The translations under genes were made by a program, and so were the position numbers. Of a stretch of DNA of 64,000 nucleotides, positions 25,497 through 35,684 are shown piece by piece (positions within the stretch are counted from its first letter, which is position 1; every line of letters begins with the position of its first letter). This stretch comes from Sulfurimonas paralvinellae (GTDB taxonomy: Bacteria > Campylobacterota > Campylobacteria > Campylobacterales > Sulfurimonadaceae): the NCBI RefSeq assembly GCF_014905135.1, contig NZ_CP041406.1:1922001-1986000 (forward strand), in the 5' to 3' direction. The notes below the pieces were generated by a model. That model searched no databases and was not told the origin of the DNA. It was given only the letters and a program-made list of their open reading frames with translations.

Positions 25497-25588
25497 CTGA
25501 AAAGTAGCAATCTTGCACAAAAAAATATTTTATCCTTAGCTACGGCTAGGCATAAAAATTTATTTTGCACAATCTTACCACTTTTTAG
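25497..25588. repeat. Hairpin repeat element 2, adjacent to element 1
   Basis: CTGAAAAGT (25497-25505) pairs with ACTTTTTAG (25580-25588). Further matching continues inward to CCTTAGC-TACG-GCTAGG (25534-25550), which shares the TAGCTACGG core of element 1. The two elements fill the 281-bp gap between dbpA and the methyltransferase gene. Confidence 0.5.
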
Positions 25589-25621
25589 TTCTCTGAGGCT
25601 TATAGAAGTTATGCAAGAAGT

Positions 25622-26398
25622 CTATTTATTTTTAAAATTATACATCATTATAGAAGCGGCAATGGCAACATTGAAACTTTTAACACCCTCTTGCATCTCA
25701 ATAGAGACGACTGCATCACATAAATCCAGAATATCCTTCTCAATTCCAAAACCTTCATGTCCCATAATAAGCGCCCATTTTCCTGCAGGCCTTACATCCG
25801 AAAGTAGCTGTGCATCTTCTGTGACCTCTGCTGCATAGATTGTATAACCCAAACTTTTTAAAGTTTTAATACTCTCTTTGATATCTTCATAGACATGAAT
25901 TTTCAGCATTGAAGCATACCCCATGGATACTCGAAGTGCACGTCTGTTAAATGGATGCGGTGATGTTTTTCCAAGCATCAAAGAGTTCACGCCAAGAGCT
26001 GCCATACTTCTCGAAACTGCACCAACATTTTCGCTTGAAGTGATGTTATCAAGCAGTAAGATTGTCTCATCGAGCTCACACAGAGAAGAATCGTCGGGAC
26101 GCTTTGCATGCATCATACAGTTGTGATGTATCTTATGCCCGACCACTTTACTTATCTCCGCTTTACTTGCCTCATAGACAAAAGGGATCTTGCGTGAGGC
26201 TATGAGTTCGTGATGCTCTGCAAAATACTCCTTCGTTGCCAAAATGCTGTAGATTTCTATATCACTCTGTTCTAAAATAAGGTTCACGACCTTTGGAGAG
26301 TCTGCAATGAAACTGCCGTCGCTGAGTATTCCTTTATCACGCTGTGCATGATAGACCTGCAGCCGCTTATCTTCTATATTTTCTATTTTTATAACCAT
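25622..26398 (-). CDS. TrmH/SpoU-family RNA 2'-O-methyltransferase
   Basis: This SPOUT methyltransferase of about 258 residues has a substrate-binding N-terminal domain and a C-terminal knot. It contains LDNITSSENVGAVSRSM (motif 1, with the Asn-Val-Gly-Ala pattern), ALIMGHEGFG (motif 2) and VVSIEMQEGVKSFNVAIAAS (motif 3). It transfers a methyl group from AdoMet to a ribose 2'-OH of tRNA or rRNA. The exact target cannot be told from sequence. The ATG at 26398 is preferred to 26404 because the -10 box ends only 6 bp before it, leaving almost no leader. Confidence 0.88.
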   Translation of the reverse strand: MVIKIENIEDKRLQVYHAQRDKGILSDGSFIADSPKVVNLILEQSDIEIYSILATKEYFAEHHELIASRKIPFVYEASKAEISKVVGHKIHHNCMMHAKRPDDSSLCELDETILLLDNITSSENVGAVSRSMAALGVNSLMLGKTSPHPFNRRALRVSMGYASMLKIHVYEDIKESIKTLKSLGYTIYAAEVTEDAQLLSDVRPAGKWALIMGHEGFGIEKDILDLCDAVVSIEMQEGVKSFNVAIAASIMMYNFKNK

Positions 26399-26404
26399 AA
26401 ACAT

Positions 26405-26416
26405 ATTATATATAAT
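26405..26416. promoter_or_regulatory. Back-to-back -10 boxes of a divergent promoter
   Basis: ATTATATATAAT is a 12-bp palindrome formed by a TATAAT on each strand. The expected transcript starts (near 26398 and 26423) fall at or within about 12 bases of the start codons of both divergent genes, so both leaders are absent or very short. Confidence 0.5.
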
Positions 26417-26434
26417 TATGCTAAAATGAGTACC

Positions 26435-27088
26435 ATGAATATACTGCTAATGGAAGATGATCCGGTTCTATCGGATATTTTACTTGATTTTCTGCGTGAG
26501 GACTACAGTGTCGATTATGCCTTTAATGCTGAAGAGGTCTATAACCTGTTGGAGAAAAAAAGCTACGACCTTTTTATCTTTGACATCAATGTCACCGGAC
26601 AAAACGGACTTGATCTCCTTCAAGAACTGCGCTCATTTTCCGACAGCACCCCTGCCATCTTCATAACAGCCTACAATGACACAAAACATCTTCAAAAAGC
26701 TTTCGATGCCGGTGCACATGACTACATAAAAAAACCTTTTGAACTTGAAGAGTTGAAAGTCCGCATAGAGAGCACAAAACGCCTTTTTCACATTGAAAGC
26801 ACCCAGCTGGAGAGTATCAGCCAAGACATAAGCTTCAACCCACAGACAAAAGAGATACAGACGCCTACTAAAACCATCTCCCTTGGATCCAAAGACGCTC
26901 TGCTATTAAGTTATTTTTTAAAGAACAAAAACAGGCTCATCTCGAATGAAGAGCTCACCCAGAATATCTGGGACTTTGACTCCATACCGAGTGATGCAAC
27001 ACTGCGCTCACACATTAGAACACTGCGTGAGATCATCGGCAAAGAGAAGATAAAAACTATTCGCGGTGAAGGGTATCTCTATGAATAA
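26435..27088 (+). CDS. OmpR-family response regulator, paralogue of 4561-5208
   Basis: This 217-residue regulator has a receiver (LLMEDD; phosphoacceptor Asp50 in FDINVTGQNG; Lys in YIKKPF) and a winged helix ending TIRGEGYLYE. It is clearly paralogous to the copper-linked regulator through most of its length. It differs in the recognition region (ATLRSHIRTLREIIG against AIRTIVKNLRKHIG), so it probably reads another DNA site. I start it at 26435, which aligns residue for residue with the paralogue; 26426 is also possible. No copper-box precedes it. Its target genes are unknown. Confidence 0.88.
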   Translation: MNILLMEDDPVLSDILLDFLREDYSVDYAFNAEEVYNLLEKKSYDLFIFDINVTGQNGLDLLQELRSFSDSTPAIFITAYNDTKHLQKAFDAGAHDYIKKPFELEELKVRIESTKRLFHIESTQLESISQDISFNPQTKEIQTPTKTISLGSKDALLLSYFLKNKNRLISNEELTQNIWDFDSIPSDATLRSHIRTLREIIGKEKIKTIRGEGYLYE

Positions 27089-28223
27089 GATAACGAAAAA
27101 ATCCTTTTACTCTTTTTTGAGTCTCTATCTTGTGAGTTCGTTCATTTTCCTAACGCTTGCCGCTTACTGGTTCTACAGCTCCCAGGTTGCCATGGAAATG
27201 AATGCCAACTTTTACAAGATGAACCATATAGCTGACAAAGTAAGCGCTGAGATAATCCGCGCACAGATGCAGCATAAATCTTTTACATTGAAACCTCTCA
27301 AAGGAGCTGCAGTAGCTCTTTTTGACAAAAATAGAAAACTGCTTGACGGCATGATTGTCCAACCGATTGATTTTGCAAAAGATTATTATATGGAAAATAG
27401 TATCTTTACGCTTGTCTCACAAAGAACAGCGGGACATCTCGGTGTTCAATACGTTGTTGTTCAAAGTAATGAATGTACCAAAAACGTACAAAAGATAAAA
27501 AATAAGATCGCTTACGCCGTTATAATCACAGCCATACTCATCATACTCATAGCCATCTTTCTCTCCTACATCTTTTTAAAACCGATCAAAGAAAAAATGG
27601 AAGAGATAGAAAACTTTGTAAAGGACACCACCCATGAACTCAACACCCCTATCACAGCACTCATGATGAGCACCTCACGCATACGGAGCAAAAAAGAGTA
27701 TGATGAGAAGATAGTCAAGAACATCTCCATCAGTACAAAACAGCTCTATGATATCTATGCATCATTGAGTTTTTTGAGTTTTGACGCCCAAAGTGAAGCA
27801 CCGCAAAAACTTAGCTTTGATGTAGTCATCAAAGAAGACATCGCCTATTTTGAGGAGCTTTTAGAAAAGAAGAACATTAAAGTGACAGCAGACCTTGCCA
27901 AATGTGAGATCACGATCACTCCCACAAAAGCCAAAATGCTCATAAACAATCTGCTCAGTAATGCCATAAAATATTCAAAACCAAACACAACAATCACCAT
28001 CACGACAACAGCAGACACTTTTACAATCAAAGACGAGGGGATAGGCATAGAAAAAGAGAAGCTCGATGTCATCTTTCAGCGTTTTGTGCGAGCCAATTCC
28101 TATGCCGGTGGATTTGGCGTCGGTCTCAATATCGTCGATGCCATTGCAAAAGAGTATGGCTACACCATCAACATAGTTTCACAAAAGAACAAAGGTACTG
28201 AAATCACTCTTCGTTTTCACTAG
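27081..28223 (+). CDS. Sensor histidine kinase, paralogue of 3444-4568
   Basis: This 380-residue membrane kinase has TM1 (YLVSSFIFLTLAAYWFY), a short periplasmic domain, TM2 (IITAILIILIAIFLSYIF), HisKA with THELNTPITAL (His185), an N-box (NLLSNAIKYS), G1 (KDEGIGIEKEK) and G2 (GGFGVGLNIVDAI). The start ATG overlaps the regulator stop as ATGAATAA. It is a paralogue of the copper-linked kinase, with the same layout and no HAMP domain. The signal is unknown. Its 3' end overlaps the convergent EAL-HDOD gene by 20 bp. Confidence 0.88.
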   Translation: MNKITKKSFYSFLSLYLVSSFIFLTLAAYWFYSSQVAMEMNANFYKMNHIADKVSAEIIRAQMQHKSFTLKPLKGAAVALFDKNRKLLDGMIVQPIDFAKDYYMENSIFTLVSQRTAGHLGVQYVVVQSNECTKNVQKIKNKIAYAVIITAILIILIAIFLSYIFLKPIKEKMEEIENFVKDTTHELNTPITALMMSTSRIRSKKEYDEKIVKNISISTKQLYDIYASLSFLSFDAQSEAPQKLSFDVVIKEDIAYFEELLEKKNIKVTADLAKCEITITPTKAKMLINNLLSNAIKYSKPNTTITITTTADTFTIKDEGIGIEKEKLDVIFQRFVRANSYAGGFGVGLNIVDAIAKEYGYTINIVSQKNKGTEITLRFH

Positions 28224-29448
28224 GATTTTCCAGTTTTGCCACCTCTTCGATAGAGCTCATAAGGATATCTTTGATCTTATTTGGTGCCAGACGATGTTTC
28301 ATTTCAAAATCTACAATGGCATTGATGTCCATATGCTCCGTACTGCGCACGACTTTATATATCTCACCAAAGAGCCCTTTGTCGTGCAATAAGGCATTTT
28401 CAACATCTTCAGAGACATTGATATTTTTTAAAATCTCTTCAAGCGGCATCGAAAAAAGTGTATCCATAAGTGAAAGTACACCCACCATGTAAGCTTCACC
28501 AAGCATATTTGAACGGGCATCAGGACGAATCTCTTTAAGTATTCTCTCCATCAACTCCGTTCTATTCTTTACCATCAACATCAATGGTGATGTCTCAATT
28601 CCAGAAGCAACAGATTTGGAGTAAATCATCAGCATCAGCCATTTTGCAAGCTGAATTCTTCCAATGAGAACAATGACATGATGAATAGATGAGATCTTCT
28701 TTCTAAAAGAGAAGGCCGCAGAATTAATGAACTGCAGTAACTGTACGGTAATTTCAGGATTTTTCTCAAACTCATCAGCGGCTTCATCTATATTTCTGTC
28801 TTCCATCAGTATATTGTACAATCGTAAAACAGCCATGCGTGTAGGATTATACTCGGCATTTTCCATAATTTTTGGCTGTGCGAAATAGTAGCCTTCAAAA
28901 GCATCACATCCAAGTTTTTTTGCAAGTTCAAATGTTTCTTCATCTTCGATCTTGACACCAATGACTTTAATATCTTTTGCATGGAGTCTTTTTATATTCT
29001 GCTTTATTCCCTCATCATCTTTTACAAACACTTTAAAATATCCGATATAAGGTATCACTGGCAAATATTTTTCCAAAACATCATCATTGAGGTCAATATT
29101 GTCAATAGCAAGCAGATAACCTTTTGCATGCAGCTGTGCTATACGTTCAACAATACGTTCATTCATTGCAACAGAAGCAAAAATCGAAAAGATAAAAAAC
29201 TCTTTGGGTATGGAAAAGATGATATCGTTGAGAAGTATTTTTTCATCTACTTTTACAAAAGCCCGTTTGTCACCCAAAATCTTCTTCGTGCCAAATTTAT
29301 TAAGTACACTGCTTATCACTGAAGCACTTGCATGACGGTCATTGTCAAATTTGCTGCTTTGATCGGCATCTCTATACAGCACTTCATAAGCGCAAATATC
29401 AGAGTTTTTATCTAGAATCGGTTGTCTTGCTACGTAAACATGTTTCAT
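28204..29448 (-). CDS. EAL-HDOD signalling protein with degenerate EAL
   Basis: This 414-residue protein of the YuxH/CdgJ type has an N-terminal EAL-like domain (ARQPILDKNSDICAYEVLYR) and a C-terminal HDOD domain (PEITVQLLQFINSAAFSFR, GRIQLAKWLMLMIY). EVL replaces EAL, and the metal-binding residues of active phosphodiesterases are not evident, so it probably does not cut cyclic di-GMP and acts as a binding or scaffold protein. The ATG at 29448 has AGG at a good distance and is preferred to 29457. Confidence 0.88.
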   Translation of the reverse strand: MKHVYVARQPILDKNSDICAYEVLYRDADQSSKFDNDRHASASVISSVLNKFGTKKILGDKRAFVKVDEKILLNDIIFSIPKEFFIFSIFASVAMNERIVERIAQLHAKGYLLAIDNIDLNDDVLEKYLPVIPYIGYFKVFVKDDEGIKQNIKRLHAKDIKVIGVKIEDEETFELAKKLGCDAFEGYYFAQPKIMENAEYNPTRMAVLRLYNILMEDRNIDEAADEFEKNPEITVQLLQFINSAAFSFRKKISSIHHVIVLIGRIQLAKWLMLMIYSKSVASGIETSPLMLMVKNRTELMERILKEIRPDARSNMLGEAYMVGVLSLMDTLFSMPLEEILKNINVSEDVENALLHDKGLFGEIYKVVRSTEHMDINAIVDFEMKHRLAPNKIKDILMSSIEEVAKLENPSENEE

Positions 29449-29483
29449 TTGGTACATCCTGTAACAATATTATACAACAAATT

Positions 29484-30080
29484 TTATCTTTTATCTACAC
29501 GAAACCATCCGGCAATGGAATAGCGATCTTTCTTCGCCGGCTCTACTGCGTGAGGGAACTCTTCACTCATAAAAACAACTAAAGTATTTGCGTGAGGAAT
29601 AACTGTTTCTATCACATTATCGGCTTTATCGTAGATAAGCAGTTCCCCGCCATCCTCTTCACTCCAATCCTCATTGAGATATAAAACAGTCGTAACAACA
29701 CGGTTTTTGAAATTTTTAAAAGCATCAAGGTGTTTCTCATAAAAGTTACCCTCTTTATAACGGGCGAAGTGAGCTTCATAATATGAAAGACCGAGATAAA
29801 GAGAACGATTTAGATACTCACGCAGACCATTTATAAAAGAGAGGTACTCACTCACGCAGCTGCCGTCTTCATCCAGCCATGCTATCTGATCGCGTCGTCG
29901 ATTTTCATCAATATGTTTTTGATTCGATGCAGAGATGCCTGCTTGTTGAAAGTTCTGTGATTGTTTTGCGGTAGTAAGAAGTTCAGATATAAGGTATTTG
30001 GAAAGTGCGTCTTCTATGACGATATAGCCGTCTGTTATCAATGAAGATGTGATTTTTTCATAGAGTGTTTCATAATTCAT
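29484..30080 (-). CDS. 2OG-Fe(II) dioxygenase
   Basis: This 198-residue protein has the non-haem iron facial triad: HxD in YEKHLDAFK and the distal His in EEFPHAVEPAKKDRYSIAGW. The Arg in DRYSIAGWF binds 2-oxoglutarate. It is similar to prolyl-4-hydroxylase/SM-20-type oxygenases (LYLNEDWSEEDGGELLIYD). It should hydroxylate a protein or small molecule, and the target is unknown. It lies after nifU on the same strand with a 64-bp gap, perhaps as a separate unit. Confidence 0.87.
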   Translation of the reverse strand: MNYETLYEKITSSLITDGYIVIEDALSKYLISELLTTAKQSQNFQQAGISASNQKHIDENRRRDQIAWLDEDGSCVSEYLSFINGLREYLNRSLYLGLSYYEAHFARYKEGNFYEKHLDAFKNFKNRVVTTVLYLNEDWSEEDGGELLIYDKADNVIETVIPHANTLVVFMSEEFPHAVEPAKKDRYSIAGWFRVDKR

Positions 30081-30144
30081 AAAACAATTGTATCAAGAAG
30101 CATATCTCCAGTCAAGCTGAAGGTGCTCCTTAAAAAGAAAAAAT

Positions 30145-31125
30145 TTAGATAGGTAAAACTCTGATATTTGGAGAGAGTTTCTCTTTGAGTGTTGACTCAA
30201 TTGCATAGAGTGTGCCCGTAGCAGACGAAGCACAACCGTTACATGCACCCAAGTAGCGAATATAGATGTCGATGTAGTCATCATTTTTCTTGATGTCAAT
30301 GATCTCCATATCCCCGCCGTCCATAACAAGGAACTGTCTTACATTTTCATCGATGATGGCATCAACCGCTTTGATCTGCTGTACAAGTGTCATATCTTCA
30401 AACTTCTCTTGTCCTGCCGCTGCTGCATCTGCCGCTGCTTTCATCTTCTCTTCGTCCATCTCTTTACGAGTCTGCGCTAAGATATCAACAAGATAGTATT
30501 CTCTGTCTTCATGACCACCCGGTTTGATACAAGACTTACAAAAACCACCTGCTTTTGTATAGTCTGTAATCTCTTCAACAGTTTTAAGGTCATTTAATTT
30601 AATGACTTCCTGAATTGTTCCAAGGGAAACACGCGCACATTCACATACGATGATATCTTCTTCAAAACTCTCTTCATCAACACCAAGATAAAGGGAAGCC
30701 GCCTTTTTGATTACATCATACGCCATAACAGAACAGTGCATCTTTTGCGGTGGAACTGCCGGAGTATCCGGATCGTCACGCAATGCTTTTTCAACATCGA
30801 TATTTGTGATCTTGACCGCTTCTTGTACTTTTTTACCAATACAAAGCTCTGTCATTACATCACTTGATGCGATAGCCGTACCACAACCAAAAGATTTAAA
30901 TTTAGAGTTTACGATTACATCTGTTTTTGGATCAACTTCCCAGTATAGTCTTACTGCATCTCCACAGCTCTCAGCTCCGAAATCTGCAACGATAAGCTTG
31001 TTACCATGCGCCTCAGCTTCCTCTGGAGTGATCTCCCCTTGATGCTGTGGATTGTTCATTAAAGTTGTTACTTTGTTTGAGTACGCATCCCAAAGTGATG
31101 CGCCGAGTAAATCGTCCTTAGCCAT
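30145..31125 (-). CDS. nifU: NifU Fe-S cluster scaffold
   Basis: This full-length NifU of 326 residues has three modules. An IscU-like N-terminal scaffold carries GCGTAIASSD and HCSVMA. A central [2Fe-2S] BFD-like domain carries CECARVSLG and GGFCKSCIKPGG. A C-terminal NifU domain carries GACNGCASSATGT. It assembles Fe-S clusters with sulfur from NifS. In Campylobacterota this NIF-type pair is the general Fe-S system, and no nitrogenase genes occur here. It is 27 bp downstream of nifS in one operon. Confidence 0.95.
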   Translation of the reverse strand: MAKDDLLGASLWDAYSNKVTTLMNNPQHQGEITPEEAEAHGNKLIVADFGAESCGDAVRLYWEVDPKTDVIVNSKFKSFGCGTAIASSDVMTELCIGKKVQEAVKITNIDVEKALRDDPDTPAVPPQKMHCSVMAYDVIKKAASLYLGVDEESFEEDIIVCECARVSLGTIQEVIKLNDLKTVEEITDYTKAGGFCKSCIKPGGHEDREYYLVDILAQTRKEMDEEKMKAAADAAAAGQEKFEDMTLVQQIKAVDAIIDENVRQFLVMDGGDMEIIDIKKNDDYIDIYIRYLGACNGCASSATGTLYAIESTLKEKLSPNIRVLPI

Positions 31126-31152
31126 ATATTATCCTTTAAATTTTTTCTTTTT

Positions 31153-32382
<1,230 letters not shown>

Positions 32383-32548
32383 TTACCTCTTTATAGGGTT
32401 CAATTTTTAAATGAGACAATTTTTGTCTTCTTTTACTTTTGACATGATAATAGCTTTGTCATTATGATTTGCTTAAGCCAAACTGAGTTTATATCCTATT
32501 TAAGAATTCAGACATGAAAAATGCAGTTTTTTAAAAGAATGCTTATGC

Positions 32549-32554
32549 TATAAT
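32549..32554 (+). promoter_or_regulatory. leuC promoter, extended -10
   Basis: TGC-TATAAT, an extended -10 box, sits 37 bp before the leuC start in the divergent region with nifS. No clear -35 is seen, as is common in Campylobacterota. Confidence 0.5.
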
Positions 32555-32590
32555 CGCGAAATTATTTATACTATTAAGAGGTTCATCATT

Positions 32591-33850
32591 ATGGCTCAAA
32601 CTATAACTGAAAAAATATTCTCCGAGCATGTCGGCAAAAAAGTATATGCAGGCGAAATCGTTCGTTCACCGATTGATATGGTTATCGGTAATGACATTAC
32701 AACACCTATCTCCATCAAAGCATTTGAAGAGAGCGGTGCAGAGAAGCTTGCAAATCCTGACGGATTTTCTATCGTACTCGATCACTTCATTCCTGCAAAA
32801 GACATCGCTTCTGCAAATCAGGCAAGAATTTCAAGAGATTTTGCAAAAAAACACAATCTCAAAAATTTCTTCGATGAAAAAGATATGGGAATCGAGCATG
32901 CACTGCTTCCTGAAAAAGGACTCGTCGTTCCTGGTGATGTCATCATCGGTGCAGACTCTCACACATGTACACACGGTGCACTTGGAGCCTTTTCAACAGG
33001 TATGGGTTCTACCGACCTTGCATTTGCCATGATCACAGGCGGCAACTGGTTTAAAGTGCCTGAGTCTATTAAAGTCGTACTTTCTGGAAGACCCGGAAAA
33101 TATACAACAGGAAAAGATATCATCCTTGAAATCATCCGCATGATCGGTGTAGACGGTGCACTTTATAAAACTTTGGAGTTCACAGGAAGCACAATCGAGC
33201 ACTTAAGCATGGATGACAGATTTTCTATGTGTAATATGGCCATTGAAGCGGGTGCGAAAAGCGGTATCGTAGCTGTTGATGATATCACTCGTGAATTCCT
33301 CTCAGACAAAGAGCTTGCACGTGAGCCAAAAGAGCACTACTCTGACGCAGATGCCTCTTATTCACAGATACTGGAGATAGATGTTGCCAACCTTGATCCG
33401 GTTATTGCCTATCCGTTCTTGCCGTCAAACGGTCACTCTGTTGTTCAGGCAGTGGCTGACAAGATAAAAGTGGACCAGGCTTTCATCGGGAGCTGTACAA
33501 ATGGCCGTTTAGCTGACTTGAAAGTAGCGGCAGAGATTTTAAAAGGCAAGAAAGTACACCCAGATGTTCGACTTATCGTAACACCGGGAACACAAAAGAT
33601 CCTGCGTGAGGCAAATCATCTAGGCTACATCGACATCATCGTTGATGCCGGCGGTGTTGTCAGCAACCCGACCTGTGGTGCTTGTCTTGGCGGTTACATG
33701 GGAATCTTGGGAGACGGAGAAGTTGCCATCTCTACAACGAACAGAAACTTTGTAGGCCGCATGGGCTCACGCAGTTCAAAAGTCTACCTGGCAAACTCAG
33801 CTGTTGCAGCCATCTCTGCAATCACAGGATATATCACAGATCCTAGATAA
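32591..33850 (+). CDS. leuC: 3-isopropylmalate dehydratase large subunit
   Basis: This 419-residue aconitase-family enzyme interconverts 2- and 3-isopropylmalate in leucine synthesis, with a [4Fe-4S] cluster. It has GADSHTCTHGALGAFSTGMG, GSCTNGRLADL and NPTCGACLGGYMG, which supply the three cluster Cys. The length matches the archaeal/bacterial type 2 form. The small subunit LeuD is not adjacent. A terminator follows the stop. Its place next to nifS may only reflect its need for Fe-S clusters. Confidence 0.94.
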   Translation: MAQTITEKIFSEHVGKKVYAGEIVRSPIDMVIGNDITTPISIKAFEESGAEKLANPDGFSIVLDHFIPAKDIASANQARISRDFAKKHNLKNFFDEKDMGIEHALLPEKGLVVPGDVIIGADSHTCTHGALGAFSTGMGSTDLAFAMITGGNWFKVPESIKVVLSGRPGKYTTGKDIILEIIRMIGVDGALYKTLEFTGSTIEHLSMDDRFSMCNMAIEAGAKSGIVAVDDITREFLSDKELAREPKEHYSDADASYSQILEIDVANLDPVIAYPFLPSNGHSVVQAVADKIKVDQAFIGSCTNGRLADLKVAAEILKGKKVHPDVRLIVTPGTQKILREANHLGYIDIIVDAGGVVSNPTCGACLGGYMGILGDGEVAISTTNRNFVGRMGSRSSKVYLANSAVAAISAITGYITDPR

Positions 33851-33870
33851 GAGTGAGCCTTTGCTCATTC
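33851..33870 (+). terminator. leuC terminator
   Basis: GAGTGAGC (33851-33858), a CTTT loop and GCTCATTC (33863-33870) form an 8-bp stem with one G-U pair, followed by TTTTA. A likely -10 for the next gene (TACAAT, 33879-33884) comes directly after. Confidence 0.6.
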
Positions 33871-33912
33871 TTTTATGATACAATCTCATTATCACTTTTT
33901 AAGGACATTTAT

Positions 33913-35052
33913 ATGAAACGTTTACTTTTACTTCCCGCACTCCTTTTAGGAACTGCTTCTTTTGCATCAGATGCAAAATATGAAATCTCACCAATGATCG
34001 GTTATGACATGGTTGAGGGAAATGTCGGCATTAAAGGCGATGATCACTTTTTAGGCGGCTTAGAACTGCAATACAACTACAAAGACTCAAAGATAGCACC
34101 TGAGATCTCTGTGCTTTACTCTCCAAATGCAGATTACGATGGCAGCGGAGATACATCTATTACACGTACACTCTTAAACGGTGTCTACTCATTTGACAAA
34201 ATCGGTGATATCACACCTTTTGCAAAAGCCGGTCTCGGTTATGAATTTGTCGGTACAGAAGTTAAAAACTACAATGAAGACGGTCTTGTTCTTGATGCAG
34301 GTGCCGGAGTGAAAGTTCCTTTTGCAAAATCATGGGCATTTAAAGCCGAAGCGCTGTACTTGGCAAAAGTAAGCAGTGCACATAATGACAATGCTGACAA
34401 CAACCTCATTGCAATGGTCGGCCTTACATACTCTTTTGGAGCCAAAGCAGAGGAAGCACCGAAGGAAGAGCCAAAAGTTCAAGAAGTTGTAGAAGAAGTT
34501 GCTGTTGTCGCAGTAGTTGCTCCTGAAGTTGACAGCGACGGTGACGGTATTTATGACAAACTTGACAAATGCCCAAATACTCCGGCAAACACAACTGTAA
34601 ATGCAGAGGGATGCCCTGTTTCTATGGATGATGACCATGACGGTGTTCTCAATGCAGACGATATCTGTCCAAATACTCCGGCAGGTGAAGCAGTTAACTC
34701 TGATGGTTGTCCTGCGACAGTTGCGCTCAATATCAACTTTGAGAATAATTCTGCTGCAATAAAAGCAGATTCCAATGCACGTCTTGACAAATATGCAGAT
34801 TTTCTTAAAAAACACACAAACTACTCTGCAAAAATCGTCGGTTACACAGACAGCAGAGGAAGTGAAAGCTACAACAAAAAACTTTCACAAAGAAGAGCTA
34901 CTGCAGTCATGAGAGCACTTGTTGCACGTGGTGTTAATCCTGAGCAACTCAGTGCTGTAGGAATGGGTGAAGCAAATCCTGTAGCAGACAATTCGACAGC
35001 AGAAGGTCGTGCACAAAACAGACGTATAGAAGCGGAACTTACAAGAAAATAA
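33913..35052 (+). CDS. OmpA-like porin with thrombospondin type 3 repeats
   Basis: This 379-residue outer-membrane protein has a signal peptide (LLLLPALLLGTASFAS) and an eight-strand barrel of about 170 residues. A Pro/Glu/Val linker is followed by calcium-binding TSP3 repeats (DSDGDGIYDKLDKCPNTP, DDDHDGVLNADDICPNTP). The C-terminal OmpA domain (VGYTDSRGSESYNKKLSQRR, RAQNRRIEAEL) holds the peptidoglycan. It is like OprF/OmpA and links the outer membrane to the wall. The ATG at 33913 gives the signal peptide at the N-terminus. Confidence 0.93.
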   Translation: MKRLLLLPALLLGTASFASDAKYEISPMIGYDMVEGNVGIKGDDHFLGGLELQYNYKDSKIAPEISVLYSPNADYDGSGDTSITRTLLNGVYSFDKIGDITPFAKAGLGYEFVGTEVKNYNEDGLVLDAGAGVKVPFAKSWAFKAEALYLAKVSSAHNDNADNNLIAMVGLTYSFGAKAEEAPKEEPKVQEVVEEVAVVAVVAPEVDSDGDGIYDKLDKCPNTPANTTVNAEGCPVSMDDDHDGVLNADDICPNTPAGEAVNSDGCPATVALNINFENNSAAIKADSNARLDKYADFLKKHTNYSAKIVGYTDSRGSESYNKKLSQRRATAVMRALVARGVNPEQLSAVGMGEANPVADNSTAEGRAQNRRIEAELTRK

Positions 35053-35054
35053 TT

Positions 35055-35642
35055 ATGTTCGACATCCCCTGCGTCATCTTTGCAGGTGGCAAAAGTTCGC
35101 GAATGGGAGAGGACAAAGCGCTTCTCCCTTTTGCTTCTTACAAAACACTCACCGAATATCAATACACCAGACTCTCCAAGTTCTTTACAAATGTTTATAT
35201 CTCTTGTAAAAACAGCAAAAATTTTGACTTTAGCGCTCAATTCATTGAAGATAATAAAGCGGTGAAACTCTTTGCACCGACAGCCGGTTTTTTAGCAGCG
35301 TTTAAAACCTTGAACACAGATGCCTTTTTCGCTCTCAGCGTTGATGCTCCTTTTGTCGATGAAATAATTATCTCCAAACTAATTCACGCGGATGATCCGG
35401 CCGTCGATGCGACGATTGCCAGAACACCAGAAGGGCTGCAACCACTTTGCGGTATTTATCACAGAAGTCTCGAAAATGAGTTTCAAAAAATGCTTGAAGA
35501 AGAGAACCACAAGCTTGGATATCTTCTCAAAAATGCACATACCAATACCATCACATTTCATGACACAACACCTTTTTTAAATATGAACCATCCCGATGAT
35601 TACAAAAAAGCACTCCAGCTCCTAAAAACTTCAAATTATTAA
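35055..35642 (+). CDS. mobA: Molybdenum cofactor guanylyltransferase
   Basis: This 195-residue MobA transfers GMP to molybdopterin to form the guanine dinucleotide cofactor. The nucleotide-binding start is VIFAGGKSSRMGEDKALLPF. SVDAPFVDE matches the metal-binding Asp region, and LQPLCGIY is also typical. It begins 2 bp after the OmpA gene and precedes moaC by 42 bp. It may serve periplasmic molybdoenzymes of the DMSO-reductase type in this organism. SoxC itself uses the simpler sulfite-oxidase-type cofactor. Confidence 0.92.
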   Translation: MFDIPCVIFAGGKSSRMGEDKALLPFASYKTLTEYQYTRLSKFFTNVYISCKNSKNFDFSAQFIEDNKAVKLFAPTAGFLAAFKTLNTDAFFALSVDAPFVDEIIISKLIHADDPAVDATIARTPEGLQPLCGIYHRSLENEFQKMLEEENHKLGYLLKNAHTNTITFHDTTPFLNMNHPDDYKKALQLLKTSNY

Positions 35643-35684
35643 CACCTCTTTGCTATAATAGTAAAAAAGCAAAAAGATTTACAT

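Noticed and set aside
26426-28223. Second two-component system as the regulator of the copper-boxes
   Set aside because: It has no copper-box on its own promoter and no copper genes beside it. The first system is the better candidate, although cross-talk cannot be excluded.
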